Positions 10,922 through 21,832 are shown, numbered from the stretch's first letter. The stretch is DNA of 64,000 nt from Paraphysomonas bandaiensis (GCA_965644295.1 CBFFRP010000080.1:310001-374000), one strand, 5' to 3'. The notes: a model not told the origin generated them from the sequence alone. Numbers and translations are program-made.

Positions 10922-12298
10922 ATGGGAAACGGAATTTCCACCCTTCCCGCAGATGACCGGGCGGAGATAGCTTTCAAAATGCGATCTATCTACTTGCAAA
11001 CTACTGACAGCGAGGAGATGTCTGATTTGGACGTACACGACAAGATGGCGAAGGCATACGATGAACTCGTAAGGGAGAAATATACACACAGTGCTGAGAA
11101 GGCTCATTCAAAACCGAAACAAGAAAGCAAAAGTACAACCATCAAGAGAAAAACTCCCTCAAGAAGACGATCGTTTGAAAACCCCAACATTCCTAGTAAG
11201 AGCGGAGCGACTAAGGCAGCTGCCAAAAAACTTCCTCCACGTGTTCCAAGCAAGTCCACTTCTCTACCTGATACTGCCGATGAAAATGAGGTCGAAGGTG
11301 ATATTTCCAAAGAGGCTGAAGTAACTGTACCGCCTAATGGTGAGCTCGCTCTACTCACAACGTTCATCCTATAATTTATATATTGTGGTATGCAGTTGAT
11401 TCTTGGGACTCTGTAACTGAGCAGCCATCATGCATAATATGCAAAATGGTGTTTTCAACTGCGACAAAGCTCGATACTCACTTAAAGTACTCGGTATGTA
11501 GAGAGGGGAAGTCTCATATATGTACATTAATTTTATTTATAGGAAGTCCACAAAAAAAATGTGATGGCCATCAATGCAGAAAAAGAGGCCAAAGAAAAGC
11601 AATCTGAGCCAAAGCCTGATATCCTTCCAGCTATTTCAAACAACCGCTGCCGAGAGATATACAGTGGCTCGAAATTCTTCTGGAGAACAAAGAAAACGCT
11701 TGAGATCAATTTATTTGTGCATTTCGAACAGAAATGCATTGAAGTCTGTGCTTACGACAACTCCACTGGTGAGGAATATCCTCGCATCTACTTGAAAGAA
11801 GAGACCGTATATAATTATATCGGTGGCGATACGGCCATTCAACACCGTGTTCAAACACGTTCCGACAGCAGGATTAATGGAGGGTTATCAGTGCCTCCTG
11901 TCGATGTATTACACGACGAAGAACGTCGATTGGCAATTTCATCTCATATCATGACTTGTTTACAGTTACCTGACGATATTGTGACACCTGATGGCGATGT
12001 TGGCAAGAATTCTATTAAATATATCTTTTCTCCAACTACCGTTGCTCAGGACGCAGGTTCACCGCTACTTAGCACTAAGCCGGCGGACCTCACTCCTGTT
12101 CTAATTCCACGCCGGCGACTATCGAGTTCTGAAGAGATCGAGAATGTACTACAGAATATCGCCTCCATGGAACAAGACCTACAAAAACGAACCGCTAATG
12201 CGGAAGCGGTAGCACAATCTATGCTGTCTAAAAACGAGGAACTCTTGAAGCACAGTGCTAGCACTGGAGGTATTGCGATGACGACTAATCCGCTGTAA
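10922..12298 (+). CDS. Putatively N-myristoylated protein with a single C2H2 zinc finger
   Basis: Exons are 10922-11339, 11396-11493 and 11543-12298 (423 aa). The N-terminus MGNGISTL is a good N-myristoylation signal (Gly2, Ser6). Residues ~10-70 are helical. Residues ~70-135 are a basic, Ser/Pro-rich linker. At ~153-176 a C2H2 finger reads CIIC-x12-H-x6-H, with the last His after the second intron. A conserved-looking globular block follows (FFWRTKKTLEINLFVHFEQ...EEYPRIYLKEETVY), then a C-terminal coiled coil (~360-410, EEIENVLQNIASMEQDLQKR). I do not recognise the family. The combination of a membrane anchor, a finger and a coiled coil suggests a scaffold or signalling adaptor, which is inference only. 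Confidence 0.75.
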
Positions 12299-13782
12299 GC
12301 TTTTCAGCCTCACAGCAATTATGAATGAAGGATTTTATTCAACGATTCTTTGTTTTATCAGACTGGTTTATTGCTTTATGATATTTTTGAAATTCATTAT
12401 GCTGATACTTTGAAGTACTGCTACCTCGGAGTATTCATTTTCACTACCAATGATGACAATTAAATACATTAAATGTTTTGTTTTACCGCTAAATATTACG
12501 TCTAGTTCTTTTTTACGAAGATCTGATTAACAGCCACTGGAGTGATTTGTTGATAGGTTTTAAGTATTAGTATGTACGTATGTACTTCACATGAGCTCAG
12601 TGATGGGTGCGTTATTAAGGTTGCCAGTTTAGACTATTCTTGTAACAATCGTTCCTTACGTAAGAGAATAGAGAATACTTCACTAACTTTGTCAACATTG
12701 AAACTCTTTGCTTCGGACATACACCTATAGTATTACTATGCACTATGCATGACATGATGACATGTGCACATTGTTGAATAATTGTTGCATCCCTCAACAA
12801 AGTCGGACTCGCACCTTTTCGTGGTGTTCTGGGAGATAAGTACCGGAGGGATTCTCTATGGGAAGCTAAAGTGAGCCGCAAACATAGTCAGCAGTCAGCA
12901 GATATTATTCTGCCCACTCATAGCCGAATGCTTGTGTGGTACAAGGGACACCAATAAGTGTAACTTTTTTAGACATCTTTGGGCCCTGACGAATAAACAG
13001 GCATCCGGGACAGGGCCCACCTGAAAGGTAACCGGGGTATTGGGCTGCCTGCTGAAATCAAGCATCCGGGATGTTCACCTTAAGAACTCAGAGCGGAAGT
13101 GGTCGCACCTTGGTTCTTGCGGCGACGCACAAGCAGCTTCTGTAGCGCTAAATACTAGGATAATAGAATTTGTGCTGATTAGTTATGGATAGGGGTCTAA
13201 ATAGTATGTCTAGCATTCAACTAGCCACTATATTGGTGCAGGTTTTTAACGCCTATTGCTAAATAATAAGACTTTCATAATACATAATGTAGTAAAAATT
13301 AAAAATAATATTACCGCTTCTAGCTTCTAATAGTCGCACCACATATGGAAGACAACTATTACCAAGGTTTTAAACTAAAAGTATGTTCATTTATACTAGC
13401 GACGAAGCAACAATCTGCATAGTACAAAAATTGATTAAGCCTTTTTACCACTCGCAAAGCCATGAATGCCTTAAGTTAAATGCTTCACGCTACATAGTCA
13501 CTAGCTCAGTTACTCGTAGTGATCTGTTTACAAACATATTATGCATATAAGTATATATATATCTCTGTTAATCAGTCCGTATGTATCTCATTAATCTCTA
13601 CGGTTGCATGCAGCACATTCTTCATTTAAAATGTGAAAAACAAGATTTCATACGCATTCTGCATTGTGTGTACCATTACACGAAAAAGAATGCAAGTGGC
13701 GAGTAACTTTAAGCAATTGACTAGTTAGTACAAGACAACAAACTCTCTAAAGTCAATAGTATATTACCCCATAGCTAAAGAC
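12299..13782. other. Intergenic with a dispersed repeat
   Basis: Lies between the 3' ends of the zinc-finger gene and the GrpE gene (convergent). The only structured content is the dispersed repeat copy at 12786-13272; the rest is AT-rich with no recognisable coding. Confidence 0.5.
12786..13272 (-). repeat. Dispersed repeat family copy 2
   Basis: Matches the copies at 54650-55345 (same orientation) and 43331-45170 (opposite orientation). Blocks shared with them are 'gtgttctgggagataagtaccggag', 'gaataaacaggcatccggg', 'gggctgcctgctgaa.tcaagcatccgggatgtt' and the end 'cctattgctaaataataagac'. It is internally shorter than copy 5 and has its own small insertion around 12940-12965. It is non-coding; a short frame reading YLSPRTPRKGASPTLL is part of the repeat. 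Confidence 0.8.
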
Positions 13783-14531
13783 CTAAGGCTGTTTAATAGT
13801 TCCTACTTCTGCAGCACGGATCACTCTATCGTTTAGCTTGTATCCTGCCTTCAAAACCTGACCGATAGTCCCCTCGGGTTTTTCGGGGTCAGGAATCTGG
13901 AAGAGAGCATCGTGAAGGGTAGGGTCGAATTGCTCACCGACTTCACCGTACTGTCAAAAAGTAAATACAGAATGCAGAACTTTCGATATCAACACACCTT
14001 AACAACGCCGTGAGACTCGAAGACTTTCTTCAGTTGGTTGTGTGTCATTGTAACACCTTCAACAAGCATATCGAAAGGTTTATTTTCGCCTTGCTTCTCC
14101 GCAGAGGCCGCCTGGAGAGCTCGCTCGAGGTTGTCAGCGACATCAAGGAGAGACTTTGCAAATTTCGTGTTGGCATACACTCTGGCATTTTCAACATCTC
14201 TCTTAGCAATTCTTCTCACATTCTCTTCATCAGCATATGCTCTTAACACTTTATTTTTCATATCCCTGACCTGTGCCTCTAGAGCCTTGTTGAGTTCTTC
14301 CAAACTCTGCTCCACATTTTCATCTGATGCAGCATCACTAGGAACTTCCTTATCGACCTCCTCGGCCTCCTTCACCTCTGCCTCGGCTGATTCCTTCTGA
14401 TTGGTACAGAGAAACCTTCGCTGAACGGCAAAAGCTGTAGCCTTCTGAAGAGATTTGGCAGAAAACGCCAATTTTCCAGCTGATGGCTGGGACATAACAA
14501 CAGGTGCAGACACGAGTACTCTTCTCAACAT
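13783..14531 (-). CDS. GRPEL1: Mitochondrial GrpE nucleotide exchange factor (Mge1-type)
   Basis: Two exons, 14531-13998 and 13950-13783 (47-nt intron), give 233 aa. GrpE removes ADP from mtHsp70 and so drives matrix protein import and folding. The N-terminus (MLRRVLVSAP..., Arg-rich, ending near QRRFLCTNQ) looks like a matrix presequence. A long helix follows (LEELNKALEAQVRDMKNKVLRAYADEENVRRRI-like), with the family signature LLDVADNLERAL and VEGVTMTHNQLKKVFESHGV. The second exon supplies the beta wing: GEQFDPTLHDALFQIPD, then GTIGQVLKAGYKLNDRVIRAAEVGT. Length and order are standard. It is divergently arranged with the acyltransferase gene. Confidence 0.95.
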
Positions 14532-15091
14532 TATAAGATGTAGCTATATGGAAAATATGTATTCAATAGTGATGCGATAAGCTCAGCTAACTGTTAACAA
14601 TAATTCGGAATTGTTTCTAGGCTATATGCCACTTTATCGTCTGCTGTGTGCTTAATGTTTGGTCAAAAACTATTCCACATCAGATGATGTCTACGCACCG
14701 CACAGTGAGCAGAAGGCATCAGCAGCAGACAGAAGTATTCTGCTGTACTTTGCACGGTGCACAATACCGGGAATACGGTGTCTAGAAATACATACATACA
14801 TACATACATACATACATACATACATACATACATACATACATACATACATACATACATACATACATACATACATACATACATACATACATACATACATACA
14901 TACATACATACATACATACATACATACATACATACATACCTACATACATACATACATACATACATACATACATACATACATACATACATACATAATCTCA
15001 TGTGAGTGTGAGTGACATTCACATGTAATTCCCCTCTATATGATCTGTCAGTCAAACCACTCCTCTATTAATCTTGATCACAGGATTAATA
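14532..15091. promoter_or_regulatory. Divergent intergenic region of GrpE and acyltransferase genes, with microsatellite
   Basis: This 560-bp gap carries both promoters. A (CATA)n tract of about 207 bp fills its centre. An AGAAGTAT element lies at about 14730, one mismatch from the octamer seen in other divergent gaps. Frames reading through the tract (YIHT or MYVC repeats) are low-complexity artefacts. Confidence 0.4.
14788..14994. repeat. (CATA)n tetranucleotide microsatellite
   Basis: About 51 nearly perfect copies of ATAC/CATA run for about 207 bp, with a single interruption (catacc) at about 14940. It lies between two divergent genes. Confidence 0.98.
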
Positions 15092-16427
15092 ATGGCCGTA
15101 CACACCTCTAAAGTCTTTCGATGTATCTTGTTTCCCATACTTATGACGTATGCAGGGTTCTGTGTGTGCATCCTGTTATTCCCATCTATACTCCTCATAG
15201 CTGTTCCTAGTCGTCGCGTCATTCAAGCACGTCGTATATATAGCTCACTAGTGTGCGGGATGTACGTCGATTATGCTGCTTTCTTAGTAGAGTATTTGTG
15301 CGGGACTACAGTGTATATACACTGTGGTGATAGGGATGTGCTGCAGGAGAGTATGGGGGCGCTCATAATATGCAACCACCGCACTCGCATTGACTGGATG
15401 TTTATTGGGTGGTGTTATGGCTCTGCTCTGAATGTCGTGAACGAAATGCTCATTATTCTGAAGGATGCGCTGCGATCAGTGCCTGTGTATGGCTGGCTGA
15501 TGCAACTGGGCCTATACATATTTTTGCAACGGAAACGGGACAGTGATATTCCCCATATCACGCGAATGTTGAATTATCTTATCCAACTTGGTACCCATCC
15601 ATCTCTACTTCTCTTCCCTGAAGGTACTGACTTGAGTAAATCGAATGTCGCCAAGAGCAACCAGTATGCCCAAGCCAACGGACTAAACGAACTCACTTAT
15701 GTCTTACACCCCAAACCGTCAGGCTTTGTTGCTGCTCTACAATGTATGCGTAACACTGGTGCTGCCTTACATGACGTTACTATTGCGTATGATGACCACG
15801 AACGAGGGAAAAGACCTTCTGAGAAAGACCTTGTCACTGGAAAGTTTCCTAGAGCGATATACTTACACGTAGAACGTCATGAAATGAAGAGTCTACCTGA
15901 AGGAAAACGAGAGCTAGAAGCGGTGAGTGCTAACATGTAACCTTGAATGTAGATAATTCCATGTGAGATGCAAGCATATCTGAGCATATGACACTGGGGT
16001 GTTTATAATACTGACATTTACATTTGACTAGTGGCTACGATCAGCGTTTCAGAAGAAAGAAAAACTCCTGAAAGAATTTTATGAGGCCGAAGAAGGTGAC
16101 GAAACTGACACCAATGGTGGGGAGGAGACATGGAGAGATGCGCAAAGAAATGTCGTTCGCAATTCGTGGCCACAGGAGGTCCTCCGGTCCCCTCCTGCGA
16201 ACAGTAGCATGGTCCGATCTGTTTTAGCAATACTAGTGGTAATGGTTGTTTGTACGGCGACATTGTATCATTCCACGATATCCCGTTGGGTTTGCGTTGG
16301 AGTGATCATAACTCTAGTCAGCTCGAAAGCGTTCAATGGTTTTGACAATCTAGAACTTGGTTTACATGGGGAGCATATAATGGGACATTTGCACCACACA
16401 GCAGAATCACATAAAAAAATGAAATAA
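15092..16427 (+). CDS. LCLAT1: Lysocardiolipin acyltransferase-type lysophospholipid acyltransferase
   Basis: Exons are 15092-15922 and 16032-16427 (408 aa). The first in-frame ATG, at 15092, is chosen. PlsC-family motifs are complete: NHRTRID at 95-101 (HX4D catalytic motif), FPEGTD at 175-180 (acceptor binding) and VLHPKPSGF at ~206-214, which is typical of the LCLAT1/LPGAT group. A hydrophobic segment at ~13-37 anchors the N-terminus, and exon 2 encodes another pair of hydrophobic segments (around VLAILVVMVVCTATLY and WVCVGVIITLV). Relatives in the ER or mitochondria-associated membranes reacylate lysocardiolipin or lysophosphatidylinositol. The exact substrate cannot be read from sequence. 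Confidence 0.9.
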
Positions 16428-16668
16428 ATTTAGCGCGTAATATAGTACAATTGTATATGTATACAGTTTGTTGTTGCAGCCAGTGCCTGTAATTGTATAG
16501 AAATCTTCTACCAATATATTGTAGTGAAAAGAGTTTAAAGTAATATTGCAATATATTGTGAGCTACCTTAACAGCAACAATATGAATGGAATTTTTGACC
16601 GGTCCACCAATCAATATATTTTACAATATATGCAATTCGATATACTGCTCCCTAGCCCCAGTAGGAAG
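16428..16668. other. Intergenic, AT-rich
   Basis: The 3' flank of the acyltransferase gene, with repeated CAATATATTG palindromes (near 16515, 16550 and 16612) like those at the ends of the hAT-type elements. No gene is seen. Confidence 0.4.
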
Positions 16669-16717
16669 TGTTAGAATTGGACATCGAAGTTAAACTTGCT
16701 TTGTTACACACAACGTA

Positions 16718-17069
16718 TGTTAACAATGGACATTTCACTGAAGTTAACTTTGCTCTACGCGTAAACCGTAACCTTGCTGTTGAACACAATGCACTTTCAA
16801 GTAAGAAATTATAATTATTATTCTGAACACTTCACTACATATTCGTGTAACATATGTTGAAACATCTGTTCTTATAGCAACATCTGTTTATCATATGTTC
16901 ATCAGTCAGTTCTATATCTTGTATAGTCACACATCAGTAACTGAATTTAATTCCTTTGTAACTACTATAATCACCCGTTACACCTATGAGTTGACTTTAC
17001 CTATAATTGCACACTGTTAACTCACTTCAATTGCACAATATATATCACATCATATTGCAGAACTCAACA
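16718..17069 (-). repeat. Copia 3' LTR
   Basis: 352 bp, TGTTAACAATGG...GAACTCAACA on the plus strand, identical by eye to 21832-22183. A purine-rich tract adjoins its inner edge. Confidence 0.97.
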
Positions 17070-17213
17070 CTCCCACTCAATTGGATGTAGTTAACCATTC
17101 TAAAATTTGTGAAGAACATTGCTATCGGATACGCAACCACCGAACCTCATAGGACACTGGTGGACGTATGACTCCGCTGGTATAGCTAGCTCCCACCATT
17201 CATTCACCTCTAT

Positions 17214-20200
17214 CTAGTTACGACGAACTCTCTTTACCTTGGGTACCTCTGCGATAATTTGTGCAGTAGTCTTAAATTTTTCCCCAAGATTTCGCTCCCT
17301 CTGTTCAATGAATATTGGACCACACAAAGCCTTGGTATATATATCAGCCATCTGTTGTCGACTGCTCACATGAATTAATTTCGCTGTATTAAACTGTTCG
17401 GGATCCACATGCTCTCTAATCATATGATACTTAATCTCAATATGTTTCGATCGTTGATGTTGCACTGGATTTTCCGATATATCCTGAGCACTTTGACTAT
17501 CCAGGAATAATGGTGTGGGCTCGTCAATTTTCAATCCTACTTCACCAGTCACCCCCCGAGACCATATCATTTCCTGTAATCCATTATATAAGCATTGATA
17601 CTCTGCTTGCATAGTCGATGTAGCTACAGTAGACTGAAGTTTGGAACCCCACGATAGTGGTCCACCAGCTCCAAACATAACATAACCTGAAGTTGATCTC
17701 CTCGTCAACGGGTCACCCGCCCAGTCAGCATCCGTGAACATATGAAGATCAAAATCTTTCCCTCTATATTGAATGCCTTTTTCCGTAGTACCTCGTACAT
17801 ACTGCATTAAATGTATCATTAGTTTACATACAGTGATATTCACTTTCGTTGAGAATAGTGACAATACTCCCACTGCATATGATATATCCGGCCTTGTATT
17901 CATAGATAAATAGAGTAACGCTCCTATTAGTGGACGATAGGGAAAATTGTCAACTAATTCCTGCTCTTCAGTCGAATGCACATGTTCCACTCCCACTTTG
18001 ATCCTATCCATGACATCACTAGGTAGTGGGTATCGCCGAGTCTTGTCCCTTGGACCCAGAAAGTCCACATACTTCGCCAATACCTTTTTGATGTACACTG
18101 TCTGGTCAAGTTTGAGACAATTCTGAGTTCTCGTCACTCTCACGTTCAAAAACTGGCCAATCTCATTCATATCTGTAATATCGAACCTTTCACATACTCG
18201 TCGCTTAATTTCCAAAATAATACTCGTATCTCGACATGCTATCAGCATATCATCTACATATATTACTAACAGAACTAATTCACCCCTGATCCGTGTAAAA
18301 TATAAACATGGGTCAAGTATACATGATATAAAATGTAAGGACTTAATAAACTTGTTAAGACATTTATACCATGACCGTGGTGAGCTTCGAAGACCATATA
18401 AACTTTTCTTCAGTTTAAAGCAGTGTCCTGGTGGCAATTTAAAATCTGGTGTAGCATACATATACACATCTCCTTGTATATCTGCATACAAAAATGCATT
18501 AGATACGTCGAGTTGATGCACCACCATATTCATAACAAAAGCGATTGCTAAAAGCAATCTCACTGTTACCGCTTTTACCACTGGAGCATAATTGTTGGCT
18601 CTGCCACCTTCATGGTCTCCGCATCCAAGTACCACAAGTCTTGCCTTATATCGTTGAATCGCACCCTCTTTGTTGCGTTTCAAGGCGAAAACATACTTAG
18701 ATTTCAATGGAGTGACACCGGTAGGGATGGGCTTAACTTCCATGACTCCCCTACGTTCTAAACCGTCACGTTCAGCTTGTCTTGCTGAACTCCATTGCTT
18801 CCGTTCCGGCAACTCCAAGGATTCGGAATATGTCTGAGGCACCTTAGGTCCCGCTGACGAGCACCAGATGGAATCTGCCTCCTGTAATAGGCTGCACTCG
18901 TCTTCGACACATGACGACAATAAATGCATCTCACCCAAAACTGACACATTCGTCACCACCCTTGGAGCCCTTGCACGCCTGCCCCTTGATGAGCGATCTG
19001 ATGGAGCTTCCTCTCCCGGAGCACTTACGAAGTCAGAAGGGGATGGAACCGTCCCAGTCAACTGCTGTGATAAATGTCCGCTGGTCCCGTCGTCACGAGA
19101 TCCAGAACTTGCAGATGCTCTTGTTGCAAGGTCTTCACTCATCCGCTTTATATCGGCGATGTGAATAGGAGTCTTATCTTCCACTTGCTCCGCACCACCA
19201 GACAATAGGGATCTATACCCTACAATTAAACCTTTTCGAACCAATATTCGTGTGGTCTTGTATAGGTGGCCGCCATCTTCATGGGTCTTTCCGATTAAGT
19301 AATCGAAGTCTCTAATATTTCGTTCCTGAGGATCCACAGCAACCATGGCCTCGTCCATTTCTCGATAATAATCCGCCGATCTCTCAGGCACAGATTCATC
19401 GAATAAAACATGCACAGACGTAACTATAGTATCTCCAATCAATACTTGGTATCCCATTTGCTCCTCTGGGAACCCTACAAAGTATCCAGTCTGTGCCTTT
19501 TCTTCCCAGTCTTTCCTGCGATCTGCCTTCGGGATGAGAACGTACGCCTTGCACCCCCATTTCCGTAACCAAGAAAAATCTGGCACCGTTCCTCCAGGAA
19601 CACACTCGTAGGGTGACATCCACCCTCTATAGGTCTTTGTGGGTAATCTTCTAAGAACCCAGCATGCATGTCTAAAGGCTTTCCACCACTCCGCTTTTGG
19701 CATACCCGATGACAATAAAAGCGATAATGTCATTTCTCCTAGTGTCCTGAATTTCCGTTCTGAAACACCGTTTAATTCTGGTGTCTCCCTAGTAGTGTAG
19801 GAGAATGTGGTTCCAAATTTTTGTAACAAGTATTCTTTGATTCGCCTGTCCATCAACTCTGGTCCACCATCAGCATGGTACTGCTGTATCCTGTTCCACC
19901 CTGGGTATTTTGGTAGCCTGACTTCACAGAGATGCTTCACGCATTTTAACACTTCATCCCCAGTTCTCGTTCGTAGACCGTATTCCCAGAATTCTTTCGT
20001 AGCCGTATCTACAAATACAAGTGCGTACTTATACCCCTCCACAGATGGACAATTCATATAAACCGAAATATCCACTGTAATACGCTCCAGGAATGCTGTC
20101 GCCTTCATCTCTACATTCTGGTCACTTTGTCCTCGAAATGCATGTCTAGTGATCTTCGCCTTAGCACACCACTTGCACAAACTGGTCTCACACTTCTTTT

Positions 20201-20351
20201 TGGTAGTCTTAGATAAATGATGTCGCTGTAGCCCTGTTCCCTTGATCAGCATATGTCTATGAGCCTCCAGTAGTTTTCCCTTAGCAACATGACCGGCCCT
20301 TTCGTGCAGTAAATCGAGGGGTCCTGCTGAACTGTATCGGACAGCATCACT
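17214..20351 (-). CDS. Copia pol: integrase, reverse transcriptase, RNase H
   Basis: The frame is open from 20351 to the stop at 17214; the first ATG is at 20252 (1012 aa from there). Upstream of that ATG the frame still encodes the GAG-pre-integrase motif LLHERAGHV, so translation must enter from gag by a frame change in the overlap. Numbering from the ATG: zinc-type C..C..C residues at 21-29, then the integrase DDE triad D61, D128 (HADGG) and E165 (NGVSERK). RT follows with YVDD (18249-18260) and RNase H with FTDADWAGD and the terminal AEYQ and SKHIEIKYH motifs. All catalytic motifs are present and there are no internal stops, so the protein looks functional. Confidence 0.96.
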   Translation of the reverse strand, partial: SDAVRYSSAGPLDLLHERAGHVAKGKLLEAHRHMLIKGTGLQRHHLSKTTKKKCETSLCKWCAKAKITRHAFRGQSDQNVEMKATAFLERITVDISVYMNCPSVEGYKYALVFVDTATKEFWEYGLRTRTGDEVLKCVKHLCEVRLPKYPGWNRIQQYHADGGPELMDRRIKEYLLQKFGTTFSYTTRETPELNGVSERKFRTLGEMTLSLLLSSGMPKAEWWKAFRHACWVLRRLPTKTYRGWMSPYECVPGGTVPDFSWLRKWGCKAYVLIPKADRRKDWEEKAQTGYFVGFPEEQMGYQVLIGDTIVTSVHVLFDESVPERSADYYREMDEAMVAVDPQERNIRDFDYLIGKTHEDGGHLYKTTRILVRKGLIVGYRSLLSGGAEQVEDKTPIHIADIKRMSEDLATRASASSGSRDDGTSGHLSQQLTGTVPSPSDFVSAPGEEAPSDRSSRGRRARAPRVVTNVSVLGEMHLLSSCVEDECSLLQEADSIWCSSAGPKVPQTYSESLELPERKQWSSARQAERDGLERRGVMEVKPIPTGVTPLKSKYVFALKRNKEGAIQRYKARLVVLGCGDHEGGRANNYAPVVKAVTVRLLLAIAFVMNMVVHQLDVSNAFLYADIQGDVYMYATPDFKLPPGHCFKLKKSLYGLRSSPRSWYKCLNKFIKSLHFISCILDPCLYFTRIRGELVLLVIYVDDMLIACRDTSIILEIKRRVCERFDITDMNEIGQFLNVRVTRTQNCLKLDQTVYIKKVLAKYVDFLGPRDKTRRYPLPSDVMDRIKVGVEHVHSTEEQELVDNFPYRPLIGALLYLSMNTRPDISYAVGVLSLFSTKVNITVCKLMIHLMQYVRGTTEKGIQYRGKDFDLHMFTDADWAGDPLTRRSTSGYVMFGAGGPLSWGSKLQSTVATSTMQAEYQCLYNGLQEMIWSRGVTGEVGLKIDEPTPLFLDSQSAQDISENPVQHQRSKHIEIKYHMIREHVDPEQFNTAKLIHVSSRQQMADIYTKALCGPIFIEQRERNLGEKFKTTAQIIAEVPKVKRVRRN

Positions 20352-21832
20352 TCACTGCTTCCCCCCCCCATTACATAATGGCAGGACGATATGCAAGGTA
20401 AATTTAACACATCATGCAATGCCACCCATGGCATTCCTCCATGCTCATCGTAATTTCCAACCAACACCTCTCTGCCAGTGTTCAATTCTACGATTTTTGG
20501 TACTCTCAGTAATTCGAGTCCATACCCCATAGCCCGCAGCATACCTCCAGAGACAATATTCTTCACTGCATCGTTACATACTTTGATGCCGTGCCACTGC
20601 TGAAAACTTCCCACTCCTTGGGTCTCCATCGCCGATCCCTTTTTGGTCAGTGATATTACTCCCGGCTCTTCTACATACTTCTCCAGCACTCTATCATCCT
20701 TGACGATAAACAACTGCTTTCCAGCACAACTATCCAGGTACACTCGTTCATCTCCAGTTTCAGTCAGAAGTACTTCACCATCTATCATGTTGGTCTCCTC
20801 TCCAGATGAAACGTCATCATCTACATATTTGGACCACCCCACTGATGAACTCTTCTTAACCTTCTTGGAGCCTTTTTTCTCATATTTTCTATCGATCTTC
20901 CTCTTGTTCCCTCTTTTGCACTCAGCAGCCTTGTGTTCTTTGCTACCACAATGAAAACACCCTGTATATGCTTCTGAACCCACTTGTTGCGCTCCTTTCC
21001 TCATATTCTTTGCTTTAGCCTTCCCATTTCGCTTGAACTTCTGGAAAATTTTATTTTTGTGTTTGACACGACACACACTTGCAGTATGCCCTTTTTTCAT
21101 ACAGAATGAGCATTTGACATTCTCCACACCTCCTTGTGGTCCGAGCATATTGACCTGTTCTCCTTGTTTGTCAATTTCGAACTCCTCCAGTTGTCGTTTA
21201 GCCTCATCGAATTCTTCGCACGCGTCTTTAACTATCTGATACGTGGTCGTTGCTTTAGGCAGCATTGCAATAGCTAACCACAACTCCTTCAGCTCTGGAG
21301 TATGTATGGACTTTTTGATCTTGGCGAGCTTGCTCTCCTCGGTTGGCGGCTGTCCCAACTTTGTTAACTTCTGAATTATCCCATTCAGCCTATCAATACC
21401 AATAGCGACCTTTTCATTGGCTCTAATTTTAAAGCTATGGTATTCCGCTGTAGTCTTCTCGAGTACATTTCCCAACTCCCCTCTAAACCTATCCACCAGC
21501 GTCTGAAGCATTTCATTGGACAAAACTTCCTTATTGGGATCATCATCTGGAAGTAACGCCTTCGCCTCCATGTATTGATTGGCAACCTCCAATACATCAG
21601 CGTCATGTTCACAAGCCTCCCAAATCGTTGCAACACACGTGTCATTTCGCTCATGCCATAATTCTCGTGCTCTGCCTCCTCCAGCAGGTTTCGGCTCTAA
21701 CCCCAGATGGTTCCGATTTTTCTTCATCAGATGAATCCTTATTTTTTGAGCAGACGCCTCCGCCTGATACTTGTCGAACTTCAGCACCTTGTTGTCCTCC
21801 TTCGTCTCTTCAGTGCTACCACTCGCTACCAT
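20246..21832 (-). CDS. Copia gag-protease polyprotein
   Basis: The ATG at 21832-21830 overlaps the last base of the 5' LTR and gives 528 aa. Capsid-like helices come first, then two CCHC zinc knuckles: CSFCMKKGHTASVC (~residue 240) and CFHCGSKEHKAAEC (~289), both CX2CX4HX4C. They are followed by a Lys-rich stretch and an aspartic protease motif, LDSCAG (~360), in place of the usual DSGA. The frame ends at 20246, overlapping pol by about 106 nt. A G9 run lies just upstream (complement of 20361-20369), but gaining or losing one G there would lead to an early stop, so the annotated frame appears correct. Confidence 0.93.
   Translation of the reverse strand: MVASGSTEETKEDNKVLKFDKYQAEASAQKIRIHLMKKNRNHLGLEPKPAGGGRARELWHERNDTCVATIWEACEHDADVLEVANQYMEAKALLPDDDPNKEVLSNEMLQTLVDRFRGELGNVLEKTTAEYHSFKIRANEKVAIGIDRLNGIIQKLTKLGQPPTEESKLAKIKKSIHTPELKELWLAIAMLPKATTTYQIVKDACEEFDEAKRQLEEFEIDKQGEQVNMLGPQGGVENVKCSFCMKKGHTASVCRVKHKNKIFQKFKRNGKAKAKNMRKGAQQVGSEAYTGCFHCGSKEHKAAECKRGNKRKIDRKYEKKGSKKVKKSSSVGWSKYVDDDVSSGEETNMIDGEVLLTETGDERVYLDSCAGKQLFIVKDDRVLEKYVEEPGVISLTKKGSAMETQGVGSFQQWHGIKVCNDAVKNIVSGGMLRAMGYGLELLRVPKIVELNTGREVLVGNYDEHGGMPWVALHDVLNLPCISSCHYVMGGGSSEVMLSDTVQQDPSIYCTKGPVMLLRENYWRLIDIC

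Noticed and set aside
12615-12881. Frame containing YLSPRTPRKGASPTLL, seen again at 45182-45421
   Set aside because: The peptide similarity only reflects the dispersed non-coding repeat; the frames are not conserved outside that block and copies carry stops.
14659-15055. Open frames reading YIHT or MYVC repeats on both strands
   Set aside because: They are produced by the (CATA)n tract, which is stop-free in several frames; no non-repeat coding sequence is attached.
18868-19168. Plus-strand frames within the Copia pol region
   Set aside because: They are antisense to the pol linker between integrase and RT; no independent signal.
20361-20369. C9/G9 homopolymer as the cause of the gag/pol frame change
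   Set aside because: Adding or deleting one base there leads to a stop codon in either new frame, so the present length is probably right.
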